A program made the translations under genes and the position numbers. Below, in pieces: positions 35,056 through 44,854 of a DNA stretch of 64,000 nt. Position 1 is the first letter of the stretch; every line of letters starts with the position of its first letter. This DNA is from Tethya wilhelma (lineage: Eukaryota; Porifera; Demospongiae; Tethyida; Tethyidae), in the NCBI GenBank assembly GCA_964030475.1, contig CAXIPT010000010.1, positions 2,249,234 to 2,313,233 on the forward strand, in the 5' to 3' direction. The notes below the pieces were generated by a model, which ran no database searches, had not been told where the DNA came from, and was given only the letters and a program-made list of their open reading frames with translations.

Positions 35056-37122
35056 AATGCACATGCAACACACCGTCTAAAGTCCACAAGTCCAGCTGCC
35101 CTCTGAACTCAAGAAATTCGAAACCCATACAAAACGAACGTCACTAGCTGTGTTGGAGGATAACAATCATAATGATGTTGGGCACTCTGATGTGTGGGTC
35201 AAGCACACTCAGGTGCATTAAGGACTGGGACCACGAATTATTGCTGAGTCAGCAAAAACGGCGCGCGCCCCCCGTAAGTATCTATAGTACACGCCCTTTT
35301 TTGTCATATGATCATTGCGTGACTATTCATTTATTGACTCATTTAGAAAAGAAAGTGAGCTGCCTGTGAAAGTTTGTGAGAGTTATTTTTAGTTCTGCTG
35401 CTAATTTAGCTTCTTTTTGCTAGTTATTTCTAAGCTATCGCTCATATTGGTATGTACAGCGTTTGTAGTGATCACGTGGTCTTGAGATGACATGGCAAGT
35501 AGCCTCACTAAACACGGATGTTTCAAGCGTACATTTAGCGTTTAATTAAAACATTACGGTAAGCCTAATTAATATTCATAGCACTTAGCAACGCAAACTA
35601 ATTACCACATCAGCTCGTTGCTATATATACTTTGGGAATTCTAGCACCAAATACAGTCAAAAACAGTTCTAAATATAGCAAACAGCACCTCTACAATGCA
35701 ATAAGCCCAAGCACGCAGCAGCTGCACATACGGCCCACTACTGAGCACATTGAACAACCACACGGCTTGTACAGAGGGAAATTGAGAGAACTCCCTATGA
35801 AACATTTTTGTGGACTTTCTGAAGTTTTCTCTGACATACAGTCAACTTTTATTGACAATGCTAATGTGAAATAAGACATAAAAGGCATGAAAACTTTGGT
35901 ACTATTTTTTTGGACAGAAATATAAGTTAAACAAAAACCATGAATATTCAATATAAAATGAGCTTATTTATGATACTAAAACTATTCTCAGACACCACCA
36001 GAAAGTAGAAACACCATGAAATGACAGAAAAGAACCCTCTCAACAACACTGGTGTGAGTGAGAAGCTTGGGGAGAGCAGACTGAACTCAAAAGATGCCAT
36101 CATGGTCTTGACAGACATCAAGCCCAGACCTGTTGCATGGACCAACACTCATTTAGCTACCAGACCAGCAAAAATTGTGCTGTGCATGCTTGCCAGTTCA
36201 GTAGGCAACCTTCAGAATACTGTGCATTGGTCAAACCTACAAAAAGGAATAAAATAAGAGAGTATTTGATACAAATATGTTCGCATAAATTACCATAATG
36301 CAATATTTATACTATATATTACGTGCCAGTGAATCTTGGAGAGGTTTTTAACTTAGTCATCAATAGTTTGTGAATATGTAAGGTGATGCACACTCATTAT
36401 GCCCTCTATACATTCTTTTATGACCAAAATGGGCTCTTTATACAGTAATATTGCTGTTTTGCATCAAATTTTACCACTCTGTATCATGAATAACTAATTA
36501 TACATGTTATTCAACCCCTCAAACAACCATCTTAAAAAATAAGTGCCAACAAAAAGTATAGCTTACTGAAAACTTCTGTCCAGGTAGTTGTAAGAAAATG
36601 ATCCAGTTTCTCTTGGAAAACTTCTGCTTTAAAACTTCACTCTTTCAAAGAGAAGGGGTTCAAAGAAGGTTGGTCCACTGTTTACATCGTATCTCAGCTC
36701 TAGTAGGTGCTATGAAGCTCAAACAAAGACGAAAAGAATCAGCAAAGGCAAGCGTTTTCAGCCATGTTTACTGCCTCCACGTGTTTTTAACGGTATTCAT
36801 AGAGCGCACGTGTAAAGCAGTGCAAGCAGTTGCTATGGGCCAACAGGATGCGTTGCTACGTGATGTTCAATTTTTTTGCGTGGGCGACTAAATTTCCGCA
36901 TACGTATGGCATTGAAACACCCGTGTAAAGTCAAGAATCTTTGAACGGAATTCTTACGACGCTTGTGAAGGTCAGTAAATGAGGTAAGTATGATCTAAAC
37001 TAGGCCATAAACAAGAATATTTCTTTACTTTTCAGAAAATAAACATAGTTACGCTCGTACAGCGCAAAATATGTTAATTAGCTTCATAAAAAAACAACTT
37101 TTTGTCTCATAATTGGCATTNT

Positions 37123-38208
37123 GTTACATTCGTGGCAGCAGATGTAAGTGGAGTTAAGTAAATTAAGCCAGGCAATTTCAAATCTGGCGGAGGTTGCCAA
37201 TTATGATGTCGTAGTTCTGGCAGTGTTCTGGCTAATTTCTCTACTATAATTCGAATGCTTTTCAGATTGCTTTTTTTTAACAGCAGATCTGTAGCACGTA
37301 TGCAGTCTTGTAATATGTCATTGTGATGTCACTCTCATTGACAAGCACGTTTAATTGCCTTGTATTTTAAACTTACAGGTAACTTCTGAGTCAGATATTC
37401 AAAATGCTCTTGCTTATACAAAGAAGAAATTTGGTGGTCTCAATACTGTTGTCAACTGTGCTGGGATTTTTTTAATAATCCCAACCCTCAGTGAGAATGG
37501 AACACATTCACTGGCAGAGTTTCAGCAAGTTCTCCAGGTCAATTTGGTAGGAACCTTCAATGTTATTCGACTTGCAGCTGAAATTATGTCAAAGTCAGAG
37601 CCATACACCACTCATGGAGAGAGAGGTGAGAAATACTATTGTGTGTGTGTGTTATGTATGTATGTATATATGTATGTGCGTGTTGACTGAAAAGCTACAA
37701 GATATTGTCGATTCTCTCTTTGTTAACTCAAGTATAAATCGATACTTATGCTATTTCCACAGGAGTGATTATCAACACTGCCAGTATTGCAGCTTATGAA
37801 GGTCAAAGTGGAACAGCTGCCTACTCAGCCAGTAAGGCAGGCGTTGTGGGGATGACCCTGCCAATTGCTAGAGATCTCAAGCAATCTGGGATCAGAGTGT
37901 GCACCATTGCTCCAGGTGGGCTGCATGGAATGTAGAATTGTACGTAATGTATTAATGATTAATTTTGTGCTATAGCTATGTGTTGCATGTGTTGCATGTA
38001 TGCATTGTTTGCAGGTGGATTTGATACTCCAATGTTGGCTGCATTCTCCGAAGCTGTGAGAACAGAAATGCCAAAACTCGTACTCTTTCCACAAAAGTTA
38101 GGAGACCCCGATGAATACGCTCACATGGTGCAAGCTATTATTGAAAACCCAATGATGAATGCTGAAGTGATCCGATTGGATGGAGGTGTTCGTGTGCCAA
38201 ACTTGTGA
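37123..38208 (+). pseudogene. HSD17B10: HSD17B10-like copy 3, truncated at an assembly join
   Basis: Begins just after an N inside exon 2 (TTACATTCGTGGCAGCAGAT, then donor). Exons 3 (about 37379-37625), 4 (about 37764-37916) and 5 (about 38016-38208) are intact and nearly identical to copy 2: [47 protein letters not shown]. Exon 1 and most of exon 2 are missing. Sequence before the N is unrelated, so the loss may be an assembly effect, not a real pseudogene. Confidence 0.8.
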
Positions 38209-38942
38209 TGTGTACAATAATTATTTTTGATGCACCAAAATAGTGGATAATGGATAACAAGTATAATGTTATGTTATGTGAGTAATTGTGAATACCTGCA
38301 TATGTTTGCAGACTATTTGCAGTATACTATAGCAAGTAAAGATAAACCTGAAACACCTTATTCTGTGAGGCTTATTGTGTTTTTAGTCTACAGAGAATAC
38401 AATTAAATTTCTGCAGTATACGAGCTAGTGAAATTATTAAATTCCCTGCTGGTCATACATAATAATTATGCATGCTAATGTGATGTAAAAGCAAGACTCA
38501 ATTGAAAAGACTTTTCATGTGACAAATGGCAAACGCCCAGTCAATTTTTGGCCAGTGTTGCTAGGGGTGTAACTCAGAAACTATGAGACAGTGCTCCAAA
38601 GGATGTACAAAAATTTAATAGCACTTTACTAAAACATGTGTACATCCAATATTAATAATGGATGCACAGTTTACTACAGAAGAGTTATATATTATAATAA
38701 TTATGGAATGTGGCAGAGACATCTTAGGTAAATGGACTGATGCTAATGTATGGCAACAACCTACAATCTAAACAAATTTAGTATCTAGAAAATCAATGTA
38801 TCAAAAACTAGAATCATTCGATGTGAATTATTAACTTTGTTAATTATAAACAGAGGCTAAAATCACTAAACTGTTCCTATGGCATTAATCTAAGCAGTAA
38901 GTACATTAAAGGTTGTATAATTAACTTTACACAACAAGCCTC
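38209..38942. other. Spacer between HSD copy 3 and EF-hand gene A
   Basis: Includes about 400 bases shared with the 3' flank of HSD copy 2. No gene seen. The 3' ends of two convergent genes lie here. Confidence 0.65.
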
Positions 38943-39491
38943 TTACAGGTCTTTAGTGCCATACATGTTTTGAACTCCAAGTGCTTCACCAGAACTGCAC
39001 CAAAAGTTGACTGCACTCTCTGTAAACTTTGGCAAAGAGATAGCTCCATCTTTGTTCTTATCAAGACTATCAAAGGCTTTGATAGCTTCTTCGTCGGTCG
39101 TATAAGTCTTGCAAATCTTGAGATAGTTGATCCACTCTTTCCTCCTTATCACTCCATCTCTGTTTGTATCAATGGCTCTAAAATGAGCTCCCTGGAGCTG
39201 TCTCACCACATCAGGCAAGTCCCTCTTTCCCAAGATGCGGCGTACTATTTCAAACTCTCTCATCGAGTATCTCAATCCCCCATCCTTTTCGAACTTGTCC
39301 AGACCGGCCATGTCGGCCATTTTTAAGAATATTTTGTAGACGTTTTCCGCTTCAACAGGATTGAGATGCTTGAGGTTGTCTCTTTCGTGAGCTCCAATCC
39401 TCTCAAAGTCGTCTCTGGATATCTTACCGTCAGCTGTGTTGATCTGTTTCATAGCAGTCTTCACTGCATGGCTCTCTTCAAGTTTACTCAT
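38943..39491 (-). CDS. EF-hand calcium-binding protein A (SCP-like)
   Basis: Intronless, 182 residues from MSKLEESHAV. Two clear EF-hand loops: DTNRDGVIRRKE (about residues 113-124) and DKNKDGAISLPK (about 147-158); the latter has Lys at position 12 where Glu is usual (gene C has Glu). A degenerate first loop (NTADGKISRDDF) lies near the N-terminus. Length and layout resemble invertebrate sarcoplasmic calcium-binding proteins or calexcitins; exact family uncertain. An in-frame upstream ATG (39536) would add a hydrophobic leader (HTVACLALVLPQRA), and similar sequence precedes genes B and C, so a signal sequence cannot be excluded. Head to head with a NEURL2 pseudogene. Confidence 0.85.
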   Translation of the reverse strand: MSKLEESHAVKTAMKQINTADGKISRDDFERIGAHERDNLKHLNPVEAENVYKIFLKMADMAGLDKFEKDGGLRYSMREFEIVRRILGKRDLPDVVRQLQGAHFRAIDTNRDGVIRRKEWINYLKICKTYTTDEEAIKAFDSLDKNKDGAISLPKFTESAVNFWCSSGEALGVQNMYGTKDL

Positions 39492-39629
39492 GGCTCTTTG
39501 GGGCAGAACTAAAGCTAAGCAAGCAACCGTATGCATTAGTACAACTACGCATGCGCATCCGCCTTGTGCTGTCACGTGATAAAACTCAAAGCGATTGCGT
39601 CATTATTAATATTGTGCAAAACTAGTGTG
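39492..39629. promoter_or_regulatory. Divergent promoter of EF-hand A / NEURL2 pseudogene
   Basis: ACGCATGCGCA (39547-39557, NRF1-like) and TCACGTGA (about 39572-39579, E-box) in the same order as in the intact pair at 43171-43361, so the promoter was duplicated with the genes. Confidence 0.55.
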
Positions 39630-40056
39630 GGCAGGTCTCGAGATAGAATTACCAGTTATCCATACTCCATGTACAAGCACAGTCACTCTTTCAGCTTTAG
39701 AACAATGCCTAGAAGTTATTAAAGATCAAGAAAGAGAAACTCCTTCATTTTACCAGACCAGATAACTGATTGACTTTGGTTTTCATTCAGTGACTGGTGG
39801 AAATGCTATTCTTCGTAAGAACAGTCTTCATGCTGGAAGATGGGATCCTGACAACTTACCAGATGATGCTATTGTCTATGGCAGCCTACCACTTACTGGT
39901 ACTGCAGAGTTTGAAGTTGAAATAGTCATATATGTAAACCGTGTATGGGGTATCACTCTATGGATTGGAATAATGTGGTGTAAGTCAGGCAGTAGAATTG
40001 TTCAATCAAAAAATTAATACCAAAAGAATCTGAACGTGCAGCTGACCACTGTGTGT
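39630..40056 (+). pseudogene. NEURL2-like pseudogene, truncated
   Basis: Copy of the first part of the intact gene at 43362 (FHSVTGGNAILRKNSLHAGRW, DPDNLPDDAIVYGSLPLTG). It has a small deletion at the start-codon region, an extra stop near 39766 and further disruptions near 40013. It breaks off after the codons for AADHCV and fuses to an EF-hand pseudogene, so the second half and SOCS box are gone. Confidence 0.85.
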
Positions 40057-40385
40057 TTGCTCTAAAATGACTCTGAGCTCCCTGGAACTGTTTCACCACA
40101 CCAGGCATGTCCCTCTTTCCCAAGATGAGGTGTGCAATCTCATACTCTACAAAATATTCTTGAAAATTGTCGACATATACGGTCTGGATAAATTTGAAAA
40201 GGATGGAGGATTGAGATACTCAATGAGAGACATTTTCGGCTTCCACTGGATTGAGATGCTTGAGGTTGTCTCTTTCATGAGCTCCAATCCTCTCAAAGTC
40301 GTCTCTGGATATCTTACCATCAGCAGTGTTAATCTGTTTCATAGCAGTCTTCACTGCATTGCTCTCTTAAGTTCACTCATGGCTG
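40057..40385 (-). pseudogene. EF-hand pseudogene D with internal 85-bp inversion
   Basis: Middle and N-terminal part of an EF-hand gene. Bases 40146-40230 are flipped: turning them over restores the sequence of genes B and C exactly in order. The inverted segment is bounded by TCT and AGA. The reading frame is destroyed. Its own upstream region keeps TGCGCATGCGCA (40401-40412) and TCACGTGA. Confidence 0.85.
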
Positions 40386-40549
40386 AACTGTACTTACAAC
40401 TGCGCATGCGCATATTGTGGTCACGTGATAAAAAACCGACCTCAACGTTTCTTGTGAGCAAGCTTATTTTTGATATAATTATAGACAATATTAAGGAACT
40501 GAGTTTGAAGTTCACATATCCACAGTAAACTGTTATGATTTTAGTTTTC

Positions 40550-40746
40550 TGCATCTGCAGGTCTGTTTGATACACCATTGCTGGCTGGACTTCCAGAAGC
40601 TGTGATATGAGAACACTGAGTTGGCACAAACCGTTCTCTTTCCACAAAAGTTAGGAGACCCCGATGAATACGCTCATTTGGTGCAAGCCATCATTGAGAA
40701 CGCTATGAATGCCGAAGTGATTTGATTGGATGGAGGCATTCATATA
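40550..40746 (+). pseudogene. HSD17B10 exon-5 pseudogene
   Basis: Acceptor TTCTGCATCTGCAG, then [13 protein letters not shown] as in copy 1, an insertion with an in-frame TGA, loss of one codon in the NPMMNAE region and a second TGA before DGGI. Derived from copy 1 rather than copy 2. Confidence 0.85.
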
Positions 40747-40748
40747 TA

Positions 40749-40935
40749 CACTGTTAAATTTTGGTGTGTAAAAACAAAAACAAAATAGTACACATCGATA
40801 AAAGTGTGCTACTACTACACACAAAGTGTCCTCAAAAAGTACACACTTCACTTTGTCAATGTGTGCTACAACTGCACAAAAAGTGTCCCCAAAAACTATA
40901 CACTTCGTTTGTTAACACACCAAAATTTAACAGTG
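40749..40935. mobile_element. 187-bp MITE, TA target site (Tc1/mariner-like)
   Basis: Perfect inverted ends CACTGTTAAATTTTGGTGTG flanked by TA on both sides (40747-40748, 40936-40937). The interior holds two imperfect copies of GTGTGCTAC...AAGTGTCC. Inserted at the end of the HSD exon-5 pseudogene. Confidence 0.85.
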
Positions 40936-41133
40936 TATGCAACCTTGACTAGCTATAGCACTATATAGAAAATGATATTATAATAATATCATTATAATAT
41001 TTAAATGTGCAGCATCATTTAGAAAATCCACAAACCAGATATTGTGAATAATTAGAATGCTATAACTTGGTTAGAATTCATACAATAAATGGAAGCTAAT
41101 ATTTGTCCCTGAACTGTTCCTATAGCATTAATC

Positions 41134-41428
41134 TAGTGTTGTTTTAGTTAACCCTCAAAACCCTTAGTTAGTTATTGATTAGTTTCTAAGCTTCAAGAAA
41201 AAGTTTAGTTAGTTTTTAGTTTAGTTAACTAAGTGTAAAAAGGCCTAACTATAAGGGTTTTAGTTTAGTTAACTAACTAAAATTAGGTGTTTTGGGCATT
41301 TTTTGACTTAGTTTAGTTATTATTTTGACCAAGTCTTTATGATTTAGTTTTAGTTAGTTAAAAAAAGGCCATTTTTGCTAAAACTAAAGGGTTTTTAGTT
41401 TTAGTTTTAGTTAACTAAAACAACACTA
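41134..41428. mobile_element. 295-bp hAT-type MITE with 8-bp target duplication
   Basis: The ends TAGTGTTGTTTTAGTTAAC are inverted repeats. CATTAATC lies on both sides (41126-41133, 41429-41436). The unoccupied site, GCATTAATCTAAG or close to it, is present downstream of EF-hand genes A (38882) and C (42567). The interior is repeated TTTAGTTAACTAA, strongly self-complementary. Confidence 0.9.
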
Positions 41429-41484
41429 CATTAATCTAAGTGGCAAGTACATTAAGTAATTTACGTAGTTCAACGACAAGCCTC

Positions 41485-42389
41485 TTACAGGTCTTTAGTG
41501 CCATACATGTTTTGAACTCCAAGTGCTTCACCAGAGCTGCACCAGAAGTCGACTGCACTCTCTGTAAATTCCGGCAAAGAAATCAGTGGCGTAGCCAGGG
41601 GGGTGCTTTGGGTGCTCGAGCACCCCCTTTGCCGCTGACCGGAAGCGCAAAAAATTTTAATAATTGGATTTATTAATAAGTAATCAAGCCTTTAGAATCA
41701 CTTTTTCTTACTTGTTTGTTGTTAGAAGCTATTTTCCAAGCTCATTTATGTCTAAGCTCTTGATAAACAAACTTCAGAACGGTTTAATTCACGCTAGGTT
41801 GATCGAAAGCGCACAGCAGTTTGCTTTCAGCATGCAATAGTTCAAAGGTCATGGTATCGATCACGTGACCCCTAAGTGGGTGTGGCACCCCAAATTTTAG
41901 CACCCTCTTACTCTAAATCCTGGCTACGCCCCTGGAAATGGCTCCATTTTTGTTCTTATCCAAACTATCAAAGGCTTTGATAGCTTCTTCATCAGTTGTA
42001 TAAGTCTTGCAAATCTTGAGATAGTTGATCCACTCGTTCCTCTTTATCACTCCATCTCCGTTTGTATCAATGGCTCTAAAATGAGCTCCCTGGAGCTGTC
42101 TCAGCACATCAGGCATGTCCCTCTGGCCCACAATGCGGCGTGCAATCTCATACTCTCTCATTGAGTATCTCAATCCCCCATCCTTTTCAAACTTGTCCAG
42201 ACCGTATATGTCAGCAATTTTCAAGAATATTTTGTAGACATTTTCTGCTTCAACAGGATTGAGATGCTTGAGGTTGTCTCTTTCGTGAGCTCCAATCATT
42301 TCCAAGTCGTCTCTGGATATCTTACCGTCAGCATTGTTCATCTGTTTGGTAACAGCCTTCACTGCAGGGCTCTCTTCAAGTTTACTCAT
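41485..42389 (-). pseudogene. EF-hand gene B, interrupted by a transposon in the coding exon
   Basis: Reads from MSKLEESPAV through the DTNGDGVIKRNE EF-hand loop to DKNKNGAIS, then enters the inserted element at 41934 and stops shortly after (GVARI). The lost C-terminus (EFTESAVDFWCSS...GTKDL equivalent) resumes at 41583-41485. The last EF-hand loop is cut before its final acidic residue, so calcium binding by that hand is unlikely. Paralogue of genes A and C; promoter with TGCGCATGCGCA at 42465-42476. Confidence 0.88.
41584..41934. mobile_element. 351-bp hAT-type MITE with 5-bp target duplication
   Basis: Left end CAGTGGCGTAGCCAGG, right end CCTGGCTACGCCCCTG. GAAAT lies on both sides (41579-41583, 41935-41939). 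Gene C keeps the empty site, GGCAAAGAAATGGCTCC (42714-42730). CAG-type ends with 5-bp duplications fit the hAT5 group. No transposase. Confidence 0.9.
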
Positions 42390-42624
42390 GACTCTCAGTC
42401 TTTGAGGCAGAACTAAAGCTAGGCAAAGCAACCGTACCTTTTAAAGTGCATTAATTGGTACAACTGCGCATGCGCATATATATCCGCCTTGTGAACAATA
42501 ACATAATAAATTACTTTGTTCATTATAAATAGAAGCTAAAATTTGTTACTGAATTGTTCCTATAGCATTAATGTAAGTGGCAAGTGCATAAAGGGTTGTG
42601 TAATTTAGTTCAAAGACAAGCCTC

Positions 42625-43170
42625 TTACAAGTTTTTAGTGCCATACATGTTTTGAACTCCGAGTGCTTCACCAGAGCTGCACCAGAAGTCAACTGCACTC
42701 TCTGTAAATTCCGGCAAAGAAATGGCTCCATTTTTGTTTTTATCCAGACTATCGAAGGCTTTGATAGCTTCTTCGTCAGTCGTATAAGTCTTGCAAATCT
42801 TGAGGTAGTTGATCCACTCATTTCTCCTTATCACTCCATCTCCATTTGTGTCAATGGCTCTAAAATGAGCTCCCTGCAGCTGTCTTATCACATCTCTATA
42901 TCTCTTGCCCACAATGCGGCGTACTATCTCAAACTCTCTCATCGAGTATCTCAATCCCCCATCCTTTTCAAACTTGTCCAGACCGTATATGTCGGCAATT
43001 TTCAAGAATATTTTGTAGACATTTTCTGCTTCAACAGGATTGAGATGCTTGAGGTTGTCTCTTTCGTGAGCTCCAATCATTTCCAAGTCGTCTCTGGATA
43101 TCTTACCATCAGCATTGTTCATCTGTTTCGTAACAGCCTTCACTGCAGGGCTCTCTTCAAGTTTGCTCAT
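42625..43170 (-). CDS. EF-hand calcium-binding protein C (SCP-like), intact
   Basis: Intronless, 181 residues from MSKLEESPAV. EF-hand loops DTNGDGVIRRNE and DKNKNGAISLPE, both with the final acidic residue; a degenerate hand NNADGKISRDDL near the N-terminus. Compared with gene A it has GKRYRDVIRQ for GKRDLPDVVRQ, one residue shorter. Probably a cytosolic calcium buffer or sensor. Shares its upstream region head to head with the NEURL2-like gene. Confidence 0.87.
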   Translation of the reverse strand: MSKLEESPAVKAVTKQMNNADGKISRDDLEMIGAHERDNLKHLNPVEAENVYKIFLKIADIYGLDKFEKDGGLRYSMREFEIVRRIVGKRYRDVIRQLQGAHFRAIDTNGDGVIRRNEWINYLKICKTYTTDEEAIKAFDSLDKNKNGAISLPEFTESAVDFWCSSGEALGVQNMYGTKNL

Positions 43171-43361
43171 GGCTCTTAGAGGCAGAACTAAAGCTAAATA
43201 AACGAAGCAACCCGTACGATTATTACAACTGCGCATGCGCATCCGCCTTGTGCGGTCACGTGATAAAACTCAAAGCGATTACGTCATTAATATTGTGCAA
43301 AACTAGTGAGTGGGCAGGTCTCGAGATAGAATTACCAGTTATCCATACTCCTTGTACAAGA
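43171..43361. promoter_or_regulatory. Bidirectional promoter, EF-hand C / NEURL2-like
   Basis: 191 bases between the two start codons, with TGCGCATGCGCA (43230-43241, NRF1 consensus), TCACGTGA (about 43256-43263, USF/E-box) and TTACGTCA (about 43279-43286, CRE-like). The same set recurs upstream of the paralogous pairs. Confidence 0.6.
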
Positions 43362-44631
43362 ATGACTAACACAGTCACTCTTTCAGCTTTAGAACAATGC
43401 CTAGAAGTTATTAAGGATCAAGAAAGAGAAAGCTCCTTTATTTTACCAGACCAGATTGACTTTGGTTTTCATTCAGTGACTGGTGGAAATGCTATTCTTC
43501 GTAAGAACAGTCTTCAAGCTGGAAGATGGGATCCTGACAACTTACCAGATGATGCCATTGTCTATGGCAGCCTACCACTTACTGGTACTGCAGAGTTTGA
43601 AGTTGAAATAGTCAAATATGTAAACCGTGTATGGGGTAGCACTCTACGTATTGGAATAATGTGGTACAAATCAGGCAGTAGAATTGTTCAATCAAAAATA
43701 CCGAAAGAATCTGAACGTGCAGCTGACCACTGTGTTTGGTGGGACACTCGGGTGTACAACAGATTTGGTGGAAATATTGATACACGTCGATATGGTCTGA
43801 TTGACCTTTATAATTTGGATGAGGGGGACAGAGTGGGTATGAGGTTGACACCTAATGGAGATCTGGTGTTCCTTGTGAATGGCCAGAGACAGGGTATTGC
43901 TGCACTAGACGTACACAAAGAAGGCTATGATGTCTACCCAGTGGTTGATGTCTCCACGAGATGTTATGAAGTGAGAATCACTAGAGCAGGTTAGTGACTA
44001 ACTAAATTAAGGCCTGGTGAATGTTACCATACATTAAATATAACATCAGAATTAAGGCCTATAACAATTACATAATAATGTTGGCAGTGGGCAGGACTGA
44101 GGTCGCTAATATTCTTACACTATGTAAATTATAATAATAGATGTGGCGGATATGGATGCATGCATGGGAAAATTCTTGTGTATGTGTTTGTGTTTATGTT
44201 TATGAAAGTTACAATTTTTGCATACCATTGATAGTAGTCATGCAGTAGTCATGCATAGGCAGTCACATGATTAACTGGGGGATTAACCTAAACCTATGTA
44301 TGGATGGTAGCAATAACAATATTATAAGGAATATACAACCATTTGTGGTTTACAATATTGAAAGTTAACAGATTGACTGTTTTCACCGTAAGTTTATGAT
44401 AATTAAATTTATTAATTTATTATGGTTATAAACTTAATTAATGACTGTATTATTATATTACATGCAGTTATGTGTTTTCAAAGTTCGCTCCAAGAATTAT
44501 GTATTGATAGGATATCACGGTCTCTTCAATCTTTCAAAGATGTCCAACATTTACCATTGCCAGAAAAACTCTGCTTCAGTATACAACTTGATATATTTAA
44601 GAGAACTATACACAACATACGTGCATATTGA
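43362..44631 (+). CDS. NEURL2: Neuralized-like protein with SOCS box (NEURL2/OZZ type)
   Basis: NEURL2 is the substrate receptor of a Cullin-RING (elongin B/C-Cul5 class) ubiquitin ligase. Exons 43362-43989 and 44468-44631 join in phase (G|TT) and give 263 residues (human 285). Residues about 30-205 form one neuralized repeat of the SPRY-like fold: FHSVTGGNAILRKNSLQAGRW, EIVKYVNRVWGSTLRIGIMW, DEGDRVGMRLTPNGDLVFLV and YPVVDVSTRCYEVRITR. Exon 2 is a SOCS box: a BC-box SLQELCIDRI and a Cul-box HLPLPEKL with the LPxP form typical of Cul5 binders. If the first donor is not used, translation stops at a TAG one codon into the intron. Start at ATG 43362 chosen because upstream in-frame codons lie in the shared promoter. 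A truncated copy is at 39630. Confidence 0.9.
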
Positions 44632-44854
44632 ATGTGACTGTAATTCAGTACATATATTGAATTGCTTACAGATTGATACAAAAATAACGATAATTTTGTG
44701 TTAAGAAAATAATGACACATAACCAATTAACTACCGTAACCATCTGCATGTGCTAAGGGGTTAATAACACATACACATACATGACATATATATATTTATT
44801 AGCTGAAATTAATAAGAAAAGCCCCTATAATGATTGCGCCTACTACAATTATGA

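Larger units (their letters stand above)
32092..37122. other. Repeat-rich region without a confident gene
   Basis: Holds a TC tract (32332-32384) followed by CTAC repeats, MITE copy 2 (about 32570-32805), a transposon end at 33730, a CA tract (about 35017-35053) and only short unsupported frames. One frame (34344-34544) reads ISIIGNTTQVSKAIQVAFIL, vaguely like a KH-domain end, but I cannot support it. Ends at an N (37122). Confidence 0.6.

Noticed and set aside
35632..36257. Plus-strand frames of about 80 residues
   Set aside because: No recognisable domain, no splice partners; probably chance or decayed repeat.
42652..43179. 175-residue plus-strand frame
   Set aside because: Antisense of the intact EF-hand gene C; the EF-hand loops are on the minus strand.
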